Below are positions 48,261 through 60,699 of a stretch of DNA of 64,000 bases, one piece after another (positions within the stretch are counted from its first letter, which is position 1; every line of letters starts with the position of its first letter). The translations under genes and the position numbers were made by a program. The stretch lies in contig JAUTXW010000877.1 of the NCBI GenBank assembly GCA_030620095.1, positions 496,001 to 560,000 of the forward strand. Direction: 5' to 3'. The notes beneath the pieces were generated by a model that worked only from the letters and a program-made list of their open reading frames with translations, had not been told where the DNA came from and ran no database searches. Source of the DNA: Kuschelorhynchus macadamiae. Lineage: Eukaryota > Arthropoda > Insecta > Coleoptera > Curculionidae.

Positions 48261-49002
48261 TCCCTTTTACGAGGGAAGTAATAAATAAAAAATCCAGGTC
48301 CGTATTTAAAAAATACAGTCTTGTAGAAAAGAAAAAAAGGTTACAAATAAGAATAAGTTGAAAGTTGGTGCCGAAAGTGTTCGGAACTGTTAAAAAATTG
48401 CCAGAGCTGCAGGTTGATAGTTTGAACATTGGTAAGTATCCCTAATGATTTATTTTATGTGTTTTTCTTACGTATTCAAGGCTGGCAACATTGTAAGCGT
48501 GGGTTTTAAATAACTAAAATACTTAAAAATGAATTGAATTATAATAGTAGGGTATTTTAGAGCTTTTTCTGGCTAAGCAAAATGTTTAAAAGTAAACATT
48601 ATTTTAGCACGACTATTATAAATGCGAACCTTTTTTCAATGATCGTTGCTAATTTTCGTGGGGGGGGGAGGTATTAAACTTATGTTGTTTTTCTTTAATC
48701 GCCAAATGCAAATAATTAATCACCCCCCACGAGGATGGCGTTCTAAATACAATACTGGGAGGCTCGCGGGCAGGGTAGTAAGAAGGGTTTTTAATGTGAT
48801 ATTAAGTGGATTTTTAGTACCAAAAGGATTTTATTTTAGAAACAATTGGCCATTGGATGTGGGGTATTGTTGCTAAGGGAAACGTGATATTTTAAGTGAC
48901 TTTTTAGCGGGGTATCCTGGAAGATTTCAAGTCGTTTTTACATTAAAACTTACAGAAAAAATTCTTAGATTAACTTTATTCAATGAATTCGTTATAATCA
49001 TA
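48261..49002. other. no gene; G-run inverted repeat and foldback relative
   Basis: A G-rich run (48660-48670) and a C-rich run (48721-48729), with flanking bases, form an inverted repeat around about 60 bp. About 48855-48985 is related to the foldback at 22.4-23.5 kb and its flank. Confidence 0.45.
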
Positions 49003-49010
49003 TTTCGTTA

Positions 49011-51551
49011 CAGGGGCGTGAAGTCCATGGAAGCAAGGGAAGCAGCGCTTCCCCAATAAAAATTACAAAACATCTTCTAAAATGTAATTTTTGAAATAGG
49101 AAACCATTAATTTAGTTTATATTAAAAATGTTAAAATATTATCTTAATTATCTAGACAAAATAAATGCGGCCTTGACTCCGACCCAGCCACAATAGAAAA
49201 TCGAATAGAACCTGTGCGGGCCGCTAGCTTCTCTGCAGCCAAGTCCTGTATGCTTGATTTCCTGTGAATCGAGCCAGAGGTTATTGAACTTTCCATTGGC
49301 TGTTTGCAATTTTTGCATTTCAGTCGCGTGCTTTAAGTGGGGGCGGAAGCTATCGTTGGAGTAGGTTCTTTGTTTGAACGGCTATCCGTGTATTGTGTGA
49401 TATGTACGTCACGTCGTGCATGGTGCGATATGGAAGACAATAATACGGACGTGGATATGCAAATACCGTCAACTTCGGCTGTCGGTAATAACGTTGAAAA
49501 TGTTGGAGAATTTAGTAAGAAGAGTGTGTGTAAATGTGTGTGTGTATCTTAATAATAAAGAGATTTTCAACATTAAACTTCGCTGATAAGCTTCAAATAA
49601 TTTCTAAAGGAAGGGCAAAATCGCCTATGAAAAATTTAACCATAAAAATGTATTAGACATTTTTATCCGTAATAACAATACGAACAACTCAAATAGCTAA
49701 CAGGGTGTGAAAATATAAGTAAATTATTTTGTTGGCCATGTTTACTTTTTGAAAATGAAAAAGATCTCTGGAATAAAACTGGTTTTTCTGATTTAAGCAA
49801 TTTTCATAGAGCGGTAAAAAGACACATTATATCCAAAGCGCCTTTGCAGGCCGTCATAAAACAAAAAGTCTTCGGCAAAACCAGAATTGAACACGCCCTT
49901 AATAAACAGTTGGAAATTAATCACCGCCAACACAATGAACTAGTCGATAAAAATAGGCAAATATTAAGAAGACTTATCGATGTTGTTTGTGTTCTCGGAC
50001 AGCACGAATTGGGATTTAAAGGTCATGACGTCTTCAAATAGAGGAAATTTTCAAGATTTACTTAGTTTAATGGCTAAATATGATGATTGCTTAAAAAATC
50101 ATTTAGAGCAGTCTAGCGTTTTTCGCGGAAAGTCGAATCCAGAATGATTTAATTTCCGCTGTTGCAACCATTAATCTAAAAAGAATTAAGCAGGAGATTG
50201 GCGAGGCGCGGTTCATTGCTATTGTTCTGGACGAAACAACTGATATCACTAATTTTAGCCAATTATCTATAGTAATACGCTACGTTAAAACAGACGGAAG
50301 TATTCAAGCGATTTTTAGGTTCGTACAGTAGATGCATTATATAGGTTTAGGTTACTAAATAAATTAATGGAGAGAAAAAATTAGTTGCTCAAAGCTATGA
50401 TGGAGCTGCAGTGATGGCAGGACAATTAGGGGGTCTGCAAGCTAGAGTTCGAGAAACTTTCCCAAGTGCTGTGTTTGTCCATTGTTTTGCTCATAAATTA
50501 AATTTGCTTTTATCCCAGTCCATCAGTCACATTAAAGAGTGTAAATTATTTTTCGTTACTTTAAGTGGCATCGCTGCTTTTTTCCAAGTCAACAAAACGT
50601 ACACAAGCTTTAGACTCCATTGTCCACAAACGATTGCCCAAAATAGCTCCTACTAGGTGGAACTATAATGGAAGACTTGTGTTAACAGTATTTGAAAATC
50701 GTGAATCACTGACTGAACTATTTGAAAATATAATAGAAAATAATGAAACGTGGAACTCAGAAGCAATAAATAGTTCGAGGGGGTTTTAGGCTGTTTGAAA
50801 CGAGATCTTAATTTAATTTTTTTTTTTATTTTAATTTTAATTAAAAGAGATGACTTTAACCTATTTTGGGAGAAGACGATGATTAATGATTAAATGTAGA
50901 GCCACAAGCCAAGCGTCTTCAAACAGACGAGGTGGGGGATGTTCAAACATCATACAGACGCCTCTTTTATGAAATAATCAATCAAATTCAGCAACAAATA
51001 AACTATAGATTTAACGGTTTAAATGATTTTAAATTCCTCGAGCTCTGCAATTTTGATACATTTAAAGAAAAAACTTTTCCAGAAGATGCGTTTAAATTTC
51101 TTCTTTATTATGGCCAGTTCTTCGCCCGAGTGTTACTGCGATCTGAACTAAAAGTCATTTACGAAACTGATGATATTCGAGCAAAAAATAACGCTAAGGA
51201 ACTAATGCAATTTTTAAAAGAGGAGCTGGAAGATGCCTACATCGAAGTGTCGAAATTGTGTGAATTAGTATTGACAATACCTGCCACAAGTTCATCAGTA
51301 GAACGCAATTTTTCAACACTTAAACGTATAAAAAGATATCGTGAGAAATTCAACGGGGCAGGAGAGACTTTCGCATACATCGCTGTTGTCCATCGAAAAT
51401 AAACTTCTCCAAAATGTGTCGGAGAATCGACGTTTTTATGATGACGTCATTGACGAATTTGCAAAAAATGATCGAAGAATCGAATTACATTACAAATAGG
51501 TAAGTTTCTAAAAATTGCTTCCCTGCCCTAAAATTTCACCGCACGCCCCTG
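49011..51551 (+). mobile_element. hAT DNA transposon, copy C, with 8-bp TSD
   Basis: The left end is CAGGGGCGTGAAG and the right end is its near inverse, CGCACGCCCCTG. TTTCGTTA flanks both sides (49003-49010, 51552-51559), a perfect target duplication. A subterminal hairpin (GGGAAGC at 49037-49043 with GCTTCCC at 49047-49053) mirrors those of copies A, B and D. It holds a decayed ZMYM1/TTF-type transposase. Confidence 0.93.
49337..51500 (+). pseudogene. hAT transposase (ZMYM1/TTF-type), broken
   Basis: N-terminal acidic piece with MEDNNTDVDMQIPSTSAV (49430 onward). Then LFCWPCLLFENEKDLWNKTG (about 49725-49785), the TTF-type zinc-finger block; HALNKQLEINHRQHNELVDK; LGFKGHD; SYDGAAVMAGQLGGLQARVR (about 50394-50455); FVHCFAHKLNLLLSQSI; TRWNYNGRLV; and the C-terminal part (50932-51402) with LVLTIPATSSSVERNFSTLK, the hAT dimerisation block, then FYDDVIDEFAKNDRRIELHY to about 51500. 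A segment is missing near 50790-50900. More conserved than copy A, but frameshifted at several points. Confidence 0.9.
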
Positions 51552-51559
51552 TTTCGTTA

Positions 51560-52007
51560 CAATGTTATTAATACTTAATAATAAATCAATATAAAAAAAA
51601 TTGAGATTCTGACGTATTTTTAACCTGTAAAATAAGAATTTTGTTTAACATGGTTAATATTTTTGTTCCTCCAAAAAAGTTGGAAAAACGTTATTTTAGG
51701 TAACGGCGATAAACAAAAAACTATTGTCCTCAACTCAGCACACAAAAACGGCAATAAGTCTCCTAATACAATAATGAGCCAAGAAATGTCGCAGACCAGT
51801 GTTATAGGTTCAACTGATATATTTTTTAAACCGCTTTTATTAGCTTGTATGTAACTAACTAACTATGTATGTATACAAATCTAGAATGTAGATCTTAACC
51901 TACTTCTAATTGTCGTAAGGATTTGAAATTTTATTACAATTATTTGGTACCATGGAGCTGATCAAATCAGAACCAAATACTACCGGTCGATTATACCCTT
52001 CTTCTAA
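51560..52007. other. no gene; piece of dispersed repeat
   Basis: Includes GGTACCATGGAGCTGATC at about 51947-51964, a short piece of the repeat described at 21400-21910. Confidence 0.45.
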
Positions 52008-52010
52008 TTA

Positions 52011-54223
52011 CACTGGCCGACAAAAAAATTTTTTTGTTGTAACACAAATCAGAATAGCATAATCTAATAGAATGGACCTATCCAAATACGAAAATGACAA
52101 ATAGAAAGTTGTGGCACGTAGGGTTTTCTTGTTAGAGTTGTAGAACCATATCGAATGTTGTTACGATACTTAATATCTATAGAAAAAATGATTTCAGAAA
52201 ATTCTTAACCATGTTTATTGACTATGTTTACAGTTTTCGCCTATTAAACATACCATACATCTAAGAGCAAAGCAAATGAGAAAAATATTATCTTAAAACA
52301 CTAATTAAACTTTATTTTTTCCGTTTATGAGGTGTCCTATCTTCTGTCTTCAAAAACCAACAGTAGTCACCCATCATGGCCCATCTGATATCTTGGTGAA
52401 ACCTTTCACCCTGCTCGTCACTAACAGCTCCCAAATTTTTAGGAAAAAAATGACAGATGGGAATGTAGAAAGTGAATTTTTAATGACATTCTGGCACCAA
52501 GCGCTTTATAGGGATCTAAGAGTTCATTAACTAATTGTTCATAATTTTCATCCATATTGTTGCCTAAAAATCCTCTTACTACATTAACAAATGAATCCCA
52601 TGCTCTGAGTTCCTGCCTAGTAAGCTTTTCCGTAAAATTGACATTGTCCAGCAATTTTCTGATTTGTGGTCCAATAAAAATGCCTTCTTTTAATTTGGCA
52701 TCACTTAACTGGGGAAAGACTTAGGTATGTAAATCCATCACCATCTTTATTCAAAGCCTTCACAAAGTTTTTCATTAGCCCAAGTTTAATGTGAAGAGGA
52801 GGCAAAAGGACATTTTTGGGATCAACAAGAAGTATAAATTTAACATTTTGAGATCCAGTTTGAAATTCGCTTCTTTCTGTCCAAATTTTTGTTACATAAT
52901 GCTGATTTATTGCACAACTGTCCCATAAACAAAGAAAACAGCAATATTTTGTAAATCCCCCTGAAGTCGCACTAAAGTCGCTATAACTTTTAAGTCCCCA
53001 CATATCTGCCATTTATACCTATTGTAGTTTATTTTATCCAAAATCGTGCGCATATTTTCATAATTTTCTTCCATTGCAACTAAATGGGCAACTGGTATAG
53101 AGGGTTTTAAATTTCCATTATGCAACAACACAGCTTTTAAGCTATATTTAGATGAGTCTATGAATAAGTGCCACTCACAGGGAGAATTTTCAATATGAAG
53201 TTCCTGTATTAAACTGTCTATATCAGTACACGCGCACAACGAATTTTCCATACTGTGGAATTTAAAAAACATAGCATTTCTTTTTCTAAAATTCTAATTT
53301 TTGTTTTTTTTGGCCAATAGGTTCCATTCCTTAAGACGTGAACCCAGAAATTCTGACTGTTGCTTGGATAACCCCAAATCACGTACTGAATCAGTTAATT
53401 CACTTTGAACAATCAAATGTGGCTCGCCGGAACTTGAACCTGTGGTAAAAGTGGGATCGGTGCACTGTTCTTCTGAGCTGCCTAATGATGCGTTATCTCC
53501 ATTATCTCCCAAATCAATAGCTTGCCAATTTAAAGGCGCAATCGACACTGGCAAATTTGCGTTATGAGGAACAGGTCGTATGGCAGATTGCAAATTTGGA
53601 TATTTTATATTGTGCTTTTCCTTTTTGGAATAACCTTCAGTCTTTGTCAGGCAAAAACACCAATCGTCAGAATGATTGGTGGGTTCTCGCCATATCATTG
53701 GAACTGCAAAAGGCATACTTTTTCTCTTTCCCTTCATCCACTGCTCCAATGATACACTACAACTAACACAGCACACATGGGGAGCTCACCGCTTATCTTG
53801 ATCCCCAATTAACACACCAAAATATTTAAAGTAGGCTTTTTTACATTTTCGGAAAATGACCTGGCTTGTGATTTCACCAGAAATTCTCCACAAATATAAC
53901 AAAATTTGTCAGGAGAAATTTTGCAACGACGCGTTTGACTCGACGTTCTCGTCTTCACATACACTTGCTTATCGATACCCAGAGTTTATTTTATTTCTAA
54001 TGTTGTAAACAACCCAGTCTAGGTAATTTTTCCGTTGTAAAATGGACCCATTTTAGCCGCCCCACAATAAAATTGTTTACCTGCCAATATAAAAGGTTCT
54101 AATTAGGCTATTAAAAAATGATACGTATTAGGGCTTTCCGAATATTTTTTTTATTATTGGGAGGGTATTTCCATTGTGAAAATAATGAGCTGGCCTGTGT
54201 TAGAAAAATCTTGTTGGCCAGTG
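52011..54223 (-). mobile_element. unclassified TIR transposon (CACTGGCCG ends), copy C
   Basis: The plus-strand left end is CACTGGCCGACAAAAAAATT and the right end is TTGTTGGCCAGTG, the inverse of CACTGGCCAACAAGATTTTT. Both match copy A, in opposite orientation. The left flank is TTA but the right flank is ATC, so no target duplication is evident. The inner sequence is closely similar to copy A along its length, including the noncoding stretch near 54040-54200. Confidence 0.82.
52315..53965 (-). pseudogene. TIR-element protein, copy C, broken
   Basis: The start region (about 53965-53840) has the FCYICGEF-type paired cysteines. The frame 53776-53294 reads MCCVSCSVSLEQWMKGKRKS, then PFAVPMIWREPTNHSDD and VRDLGLSKQQSEFLGSRLKE. 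The frame 53272-52907 carries LFIDSSKYSLKAVLLHNGNL and ICGDLKVIATLVRL. The frame 53012-52701 has GGFTKYCCFLCLWDSCAINQ and LPPLHIKLGLMKNFVKALNK. The frame 52654-52439 reads FVNVVRGFLGNNMDENYEQL, then SLKIHFLHSHLSFF. The end (about 52395-52315) reads MMGDYCWFLKTEDRTPHKRK. Compared with copy A it keeps the RGFLGNN to HSHL segment but shows extra breaks. Function unknown. Confidence 0.75.
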
Positions 54224-55789
54224 ATCGATTTGGGGTTTCTTGAGATTTAGGGCCATAATAAACTGCTTTCTCAACCATTTAACGCCTTCGAATTTAAGCC
54301 TTTTTCGTTTGACTGTAGTTAAAAATCTTTTTACATTAACTATTGTATATAGGGATAAAAAATGTAGTTAGCACGGGCAAAACAAAAACAATATTACATA
54401 TTAAAAAAAGCAGCAGATAAAATATTTAGTTACCTATAACAGATAAAAACAATATTACATATTAAAATTGCACTAATTATTTAAAGTCGCCAGGCACTCA
54501 CCTTAAAAAAAGCATCATGGGATTATAAAGTTGATCGGGTTATAGTTTTGGATAAACTATAGGAAATATTTTTTTTTATAACAAAGATTTATCATTTAGG
54601 TTGTAAAAAATTATCTGTTGTTTAAACTCTTTTCAATCCTAATTTTTAAGTGAGGCGTGACCAAGGCAAACTTTAAAAATTAATGTATATAGGACATACG
54701 GTAATTAGTGTTGTCGCGAATCGAATACAAACATTATTTAACTAACCTCAAAATTACTGGGATCACATCGTACACCACAAAACTATTTCATACTGAGTTA
54801 TATGTTTATATTTTGGGATTAGATAAGAAATGTTAATGTTTTAAAGTCTGGTTTGGATTCCCGCACATATATTACTCGAACTGTAAATATTTACTAATTT
54901 AGCTTAGGCTAATTTTAGGATAAAAACTATTGTCTTTTTATGAAAATTACTGACGTCCCCAATCAGCTGTTTCGATATCATTTGGCACCAGGCCAACCGT
55001 GTCGTGTTTTTATAATAAATTTGTGTCACATACTTGAATAAAATAAACTTATAGGCCAGGAAAATATGTAGTATCTATAATGAGATTTTTTTTCAGCTCG
55101 AGTCGGTAAAAAAGATACATGATTTTTACGTTTAGGTTAATAAATCTCTTCTAAACACTATTATTAATCATTGTAGGTGTGGATTAAAAGAAATGGTTTT
55201 TAACATTGTAAAAAGTCATATTAATATATACAAATTACTATTAAATCTGTGCCACCAAAACAAAACGATAACAAATGGCAGACATAATCAATTTGTCACA
55301 TACATCATTGCCAGATGTATTCTACTATTGTGGTTTTCTCTACACACAATAAAATTTCGTAAAAACACATATGAATACCATGAAAACATAATTTCATGTT
55401 TTATTATTTTAATTATTTTAGGAAATATTAAGCTTTATTTGTTTCAGGCGCCACGGAATATTTTCATTTTAACAAGCTCTAGCCGGTGCAATAATAGGAA
55501 TAAACATGGGAAGTATACGCGGAAACATGTGGTTAGAAAGAGAGGTAGACACATTCGTGAAACAGACAACGCGGCTGTTATTTTATGTTAATTTTAGCAG
55601 GAGCAAGTGCGAGTGCAGATCACACGTAAACATAATTTCTGTACGCCGTAGTGTAGCGTCGAAAATGAAATTGTATTCGGTGGAATTTATTAAAGAAAAC
55701 TCACATAATTTTGAACAGTGAGTAATTATTAGAAAGAATGGACCAACTCGGTACGAGATAAACTTAGTTCAAGACCAGGATCTTCTGAG
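54224..55789. other. no recognisable gene
   Basis: AT-rich. The 132-codon frame 55193-55591 and the overlapping 71-codon frame match nothing I know. Confidence 0.4.
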
Positions 55790-56060
55790 ATGGCCTCATG
55801 CTTGTTTAAAGTTTAAGAGGAGTATAACCAAAAGTCAAGTTTCTGTTTATTTGCTGATGGCTGCTATGGACAGAACAAACAGCATTATTGCTGCAACGTA
55901 ACTTTATTCTTTATCAAAACTGGACAGCATCGAAGAAACTTCTCTGCGATTTTTCGAGACGAACCAGGGGCAAAATGATGGCGGCTCGGCGCACAGCAAT
56001 ATCGAGTGCCAGCGATATTTTTATCCCATCTTAGCTATACCATGTTATTAAATTAGCCCG
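55790..56060 (+). pseudogene. fragment of an uncharacterised FADGC/GQNK-type family
   Basis: At about 55838-55905 the sequence reads SSFCLFADGCYGQNKQHYCC. This resembles a conserved block (Asp followed by GQN) in a multicopy arthropod family that I know only as uncharacterised, with a layout like the FSDG...QFKN block at 17.0 kb. Too short to classify. Confidence 0.3.
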
Positions 56061-56877
56061 AAGAAAACATTCCTATAAGGTCATAGTAATGATATATACC
56101 GATTTTAAATTGTTGTCAAAAGAGCATCATATTTTAAGTGTTAGAGAAACCGATACTAGCAAAAACTTAAAATGGCCAAACATTATGGAAATAATAGTTG
56201 AAATGAATTTTTTTTCAAAAATAGTCATGTCCAGGATGAATACGATGGTATTACCCTAAAGAGACTTAGGGGTGGTCTTTCGATTTCTTCTTTAAACAGT
56301 TAGATGGCTAAAAATAAATACGAAGACTTACTTGCGCTATGCTCAGGACTTGCACCTGTCATAAGACAACCGGAATTCTAGAGTTTTGTTTGTCGTTACC
56401 ACATGATGTTGTATGAAACAGACATTTTATTATAGCATTGGCGTTCTTAGTTTTAAAATTGATTGATATATTTTTTATACAAAATGTTTACCAATATTAG
56501 ATTTGTTAACAGACATGTGAAAATGTATTTCCTTACTTCACGTTTTGATTTAAATACAATTTACCCGAACTGCCTGATGTTTATTTTCATAATAATAACC
56601 TTCCCTACAAAACAGTACTGTATGCCAATGAAAGAAAATCTCACAAAATGAGTATCTACATATTTTTCAAAAAAACTCAATACAAAAAAAATACGAACAA
56701 TGAAATAAGATAACAACATATAAGTGCCCCATAACCTTAGAATTTCCCATCAGTTTAATTATAGTTATAAAAACTACAAGTTTACGACAGGTAAATTTTA
56801 TTTTCTTCTCTCCTGAAAAAATTTACAAAATACAAGTTACGCCAGTACGTGAGATAGGGGTACGATATGTATCTACG
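56061..56877. other. no recognisable feature
   Basis: AT-rich DNA without supportable genes or repeats. Confidence 0.4.
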
Positions 56878-57060
56878 TTAATCAGGGCCGTTCCAGGAGT
56901 AGTTGCCGCACACGTGCAAGATTCCTTTAGCGCCCCCTTTTAATTGGATAACTTTAAAAAACATAACACTGTGTTTGTATTACTTATTTATTGAAATTTA
57001 CCTTCAAAAATAATACTATAATTAATTTTTCATTAAAAAAGGAAAGCAAATACACTGCCG
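56878..57060. repeat. dispersed repeat, copy 1
   Basis: Starts GTTAATCAGGGCCGTTCCAGG and continues with ACTTTAAAAAACATAACACT and TGTTTGTATTACTTATTTAT. A direct copy lies at 58695-58835. CAGGGCCG may be a terminus of a hAT-like MITE, but no inverted partner was found. Confidence 0.55.
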
Positions 57061-57215
57061 GAACTTTGAACTGCACCAAAGAAATGTTTACTGGAATTTC
57101 AAAACGAAATGTTTTCAATACGGTTTTCAATTACGATTTTCGGCCTTTATTTGACCAATTCCTAGATTATTTAGTCCGATAAGGATAGCCTCAGGACTCC
57201 ATCGCAACCGTCTTA

Positions 57216-57560
57216 TACAGGGTGTTATATAAGACCCTGTCATTTTTTGGAAAGTTTGTTCGACCAGAACTCTTACTGTGGAAGGAGACTTTTTCACTTT
57301 GTATAACCAAAATAATCTAGAGCTAGGTACAAAAAAACAATTTCCAGCGGTTCTGAAACTTTTTCTTGCTTTCCGACATTTAGGGTTTGTTAGAAAATTT
57401 GATTTTTTTTAATGGTCTGCCGAACAAAGCCCACTTATGGCAATCAGTGCACTTCGAAGTTCCAGCAGTTTATTTGTCCAGTATTTATGGGTTCTAAAAT
57501 AGAAAATACATTATTTCGAAGGGTGTTTAGCATTGCATTTCTTATAAATGAAAAACAAAA
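57216..57560. repeat. mariner-type terminal fragment
   Basis: Begins CAGGGTGTTATATAAGACCC and has the noncoding character of the left end of insect mariner-related elements. No transposase piece is visible. Confidence 0.4.
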
Positions 57561-58435
57561 AAAAAAGAAAAATTAATAATGTCAAAGATAATATAAACAG
57601 TGGAAACTTTATATAACGCTTTCTACTTAAAACTCTTAAAGTTACCTCATTTATATTTTATCGTTTTTTTTATTTGTGATGAACTATTATCCTCTTAAAT
57701 TATTTTTGCATAAATGTATCGATGGGTTTCTTCACTGTTAACATACTGAAGAAAATATTAATTTCTAAAAAACAAAAGTTGATCTATCTAGTTAAAAATA
57801 TTATGCATATTTTAGATTCTTATATAGCAGTATTGATTATCTTTTATTAGGTAATTAGGTCATTTTTAGGTTTGTACAAATTCATTTACTGATTTACTTT
57901 CCTCTTATTTAACTAATGTACCAAAAAATTTGCCGAAAATATCATAATAAATATATTAAATGTTAAAGACATAATAATTGGCTTAATAATTTTAAAAACA
58001 GTGTTTTGAATTTAAAAGCCATTAGATGGAATTTGGATGGAATAAACAGGGTTAATTCTCCAAATTAAAAACAGCACTTTATACATGGCGTTAATTAATT
58101 AATTGATGTTCCTCAGTTAGAAAGGAAATTCGTCTCATGAGAACAGCAAAAATTTGTTTTACGGAAGTTCTCATTCCTATGTATTGAGGATACAGACTGT
58201 GAAAATATATTTTTCCTAAATATATAAATTATTTTAATTTTTCTTTTAATGCCTTTGTTTTTTGTTTAAGAATCTGTCAACATCCCCGGGATTTTCATTT
58301 ATTTGTTACAAAAACAGTTATTTGCATTTTTTACAAATAAGTACGATATAATATTTGTTTAACTTTTCAGCAATATTTATTGAATTATTTTCCTTTCCGT
58401 CCTCAATAATTGTTTAAGAAATATTTTTTCTTGTT
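57561..58435. other. no recognisable feature
   Basis: AT-rich DNA. No gene seen. Confidence 0.4.
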
Positions 58436-58642
58436 TTAGGTTTTACTAAATTCTTTAATATATTCTTCTACGTCAACATATGTCCAACTATGATTCTTAA
58501 TTTTTGGTGTACTATTAACTACAGATTGAAAAGAAGGGTTATTTGATATTACTACAGAAAAACCTTCCGTTAGACTTTGTTTCTGTGATATTACTAAGTC
58601 AATAATTGCTCCAGAAGTTGCCGTTATTCTTTTTAAAACCAA
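58436..58642 (-). CDS. possible short exon, unknown protein
   Basis: A 68-codon frame with balanced composition: ITATSGAIIDLVISQKQSLT, then SVVISNNPSFQSVVNSTPKI, then WTYVDVEEYIKEFSKT. It is less AT-biased in amino-acid content than chance frames around it. Preceding sequence on that strand ends in T-rich DNA without a clear AG acceptor. It could be a terminal exon or an unrecognised element fragment. Confidence 0.22.
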   Translation of the reverse strand: MVLKRITATSGAIIDLVISQKQSLTEGFSVVISNNPSFQSVVNSTPKIKNHSWTYVDVEEYIKEFSKT

Positions 58643-58694
58643 AATTAGTTTATTTTTATTTCATACATACTTATATATAAAATTTTTACATACC

Positions 58695-58835
58695 TGTTAA
58701 TCAGGGCCGTTCCTGGACTAGTATAACTTTAGAAAATAAACAAACACTTTGTTTGTATTACCTATTTATTAAAATTTACTCTTGGTAAATAATATTGTTA
58801 TTAATTTTTTATAAAAAAAGCAAAGCAATTATTTT
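58695..58835. repeat. dispersed repeat, copy 2
   Basis: Direct copy of 56878-57060, starting GTTAATCAGGGCCGTTCCTGG, lacking a piece after the first 25 bases. Confidence 0.55.
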
Positions 58836-58959
58836 ATAAATTACGTTTTTTTTTTAAAGAGAGCACAAAAAATAAAACAAAACATCAAGAAAGTCAAAAA
58901 TAATAGGAACGCCATTATTTCTAATTGCTACTCATGCTCTGTTTACCAGAGCCATTTTT

Positions 58960-59810
58960 ACTTCCCTCGTTTGATTCCAAATTGAGTGCCATAATTAATT
59001 GTGGAATAGGCATCAACTAGTAAAATAGTAGTACTAATTCAAGACGGCCGAACAAAATGGCGGCCAAATAAAATATTTGTAATCGTGAAAAAATGACCCT
59101 GCCAGGTTTTACAAATGTTTGCGCTTTAGCGTCGCTAGATGCCAAATAATATGTTTTATCAATTCCGTCGCGAGTCGGTCCGTCTGTCGGTCTGTCAGTT
59201 CTCGGCATAGCTTAAAGACTACTTACCCGGTTGACTTCAAATTTTTATCAAAAATTCAAAAAAGGGTCATATGGGTATGACCTGGTTATTACCAGATAAA
59301 AATCTAAAATGTCGAAACAAAATGGCGGCCTAGTAAAATGTTAAAAAAAATTATTATGAAAAAACTGCTTATCCAATTTATTTCAAATTTTGCATAAACA
59401 TCAAGTATGAAATCGACTGGTAAAATTTTGGTACGAATCCAAGATGGCGGAACAAAATGGCGTAATTATAAAATATATGAAAATTCAGCCTGACAAAACT
59501 ACTTATTGGATTGATTTCAAATTGTGTGCCATAACTAATTGTGGAATAGGGCTCAACTAGTAAAACTGTGTTACTAAGTCAAGAGGGTGGAACAAAACTG
59601 CGGCCAAATAACATTTTTCTAATCCTTAAGAAAATCACCCTCTCAGGATTTACATATCTTCACGTCCCTGGAAGCCAAAAAAATATGTCTATCTTAAATA
59701 CCACTTACACAATTGACTTCAAATTTTGACCAAACACTAAGGGTGATATGGGGATGGCCTGATAATATTTTGGTAGAAATACAATATGGCGGAACAATGT
59801 TACAAAATTT
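58960..59810. repeat. CGCCATTTTGTT repeat block 3 (inverted)
   Basis: Five segments with a GAACAAAATGGCGGCC-like motif (near 59045, 59313, 59445, 59585, 59787) in the orientation opposite to 47140-48260. It shares with it the TTTTATCAATTCCGTC, GACAGACGGACC-type and AATCGTGAAAAAAT segments. Noncoding. Confidence 0.75.
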
Positions 59811-60036
59811 TTGTTAGAGTGGTGTATTATTTGGGGTAAAGATCCAATAAAGAAACAAGTATTTTTTTTTAATTGTCGACGTTTGCATGAAACCCACTTA
59901 ATTGTTGCACATATTTCCCAAATATTAAGTTTCTAAATGGTTAAATGTTAACAATCCTCTTATTGCTATGTTAGAGTGGTGTATTATTTTGGGGTTAGAA
60001 TCCAGTAATAAAAAAACAAAAGGCTATTTTTAAATA

Positions 60037-60074
60037 GTCGACGTTTCGCAACTTTAGTGTTGCATCTTCAGGAC
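60037..60074 (-). ncRNA. PLE-type hammerhead motif, intact core
   Basis: Minus strand: GUC, core CUGAAGA, extra U, stem II GCAAC with GUUGC around ACUAAA, GAA, palindromic ACGU, cleavage base C, then GAC pairing with GUC. All core positions are acceptable (position 7 is free). The very short stem III implies dimer function. Confidence 0.62.
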
Positions 60075-60254
60075 ACATATGTAGATTCTATATCCAGCAT
60101 GAAACCCATATTATCAGTCGTTACGTATTCCTTTTGACGGCATATATATTAACTTTCTAAATGGTTTTCGTTAACGATCTTGTTGTTACGTTAGAGTGGT
60201 GTATTATTTGGGGTTAGGATCCAGTAAAAAAAAATCAAAAGACTTTTTTAAATT

Positions 60255-60292
60255 GTCGACGTTTCGAAACTTTATTGTTGCATCCTCAAGAC
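60255..60292 (-). ncRNA. PLE-type hammerhead motif, partly decayed
   Basis: Same layout as 60037-60074, with UUGAGGA in place of CUGANGA and one mismatch in stem II (GCAAC against GUUUC). The ACGUC and GAC parts are intact. Confidence 0.45.
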
Positions 60293-60699
60293 ACATACAT
60301 AGATTCTATATCCTGCATAAAACCCATAATTTCAGTCTTTACCTACTACGTTGGACCGCAGATATTAAGTTTCTAAATGGTTTTCGTTAACCCATATTAT
60401 CAGTCTTTACCTATTCCGTTAGTTCGCAGATATTTCCCAGATATTAAATTTCTTAATGGTTTTCGTTAACGATCTTGTTGTTACGTTGGAGTGGTGTATT
60501 ATTTGGAATTAGGAAATATCTGCGTGTCCTGAGAATGCAATAATAAATTGTCGGTACGTCGACAATTTAGGGCTTTTGTTTTTGTACTGGATCTTAACTC
60601 CAAATAACCACACCAGTTTATCATAACAACAAGAGGATTTAGAAACTTAATATCTGGGATATCTGCGGACCGACGGAGTAGGTGAAGACTGATAATAGG

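Noticed and set aside
55193..55591. 132-codon plus-strand frame
   Set aside because: No recognisable domain and AT-driven composition; likely chance.
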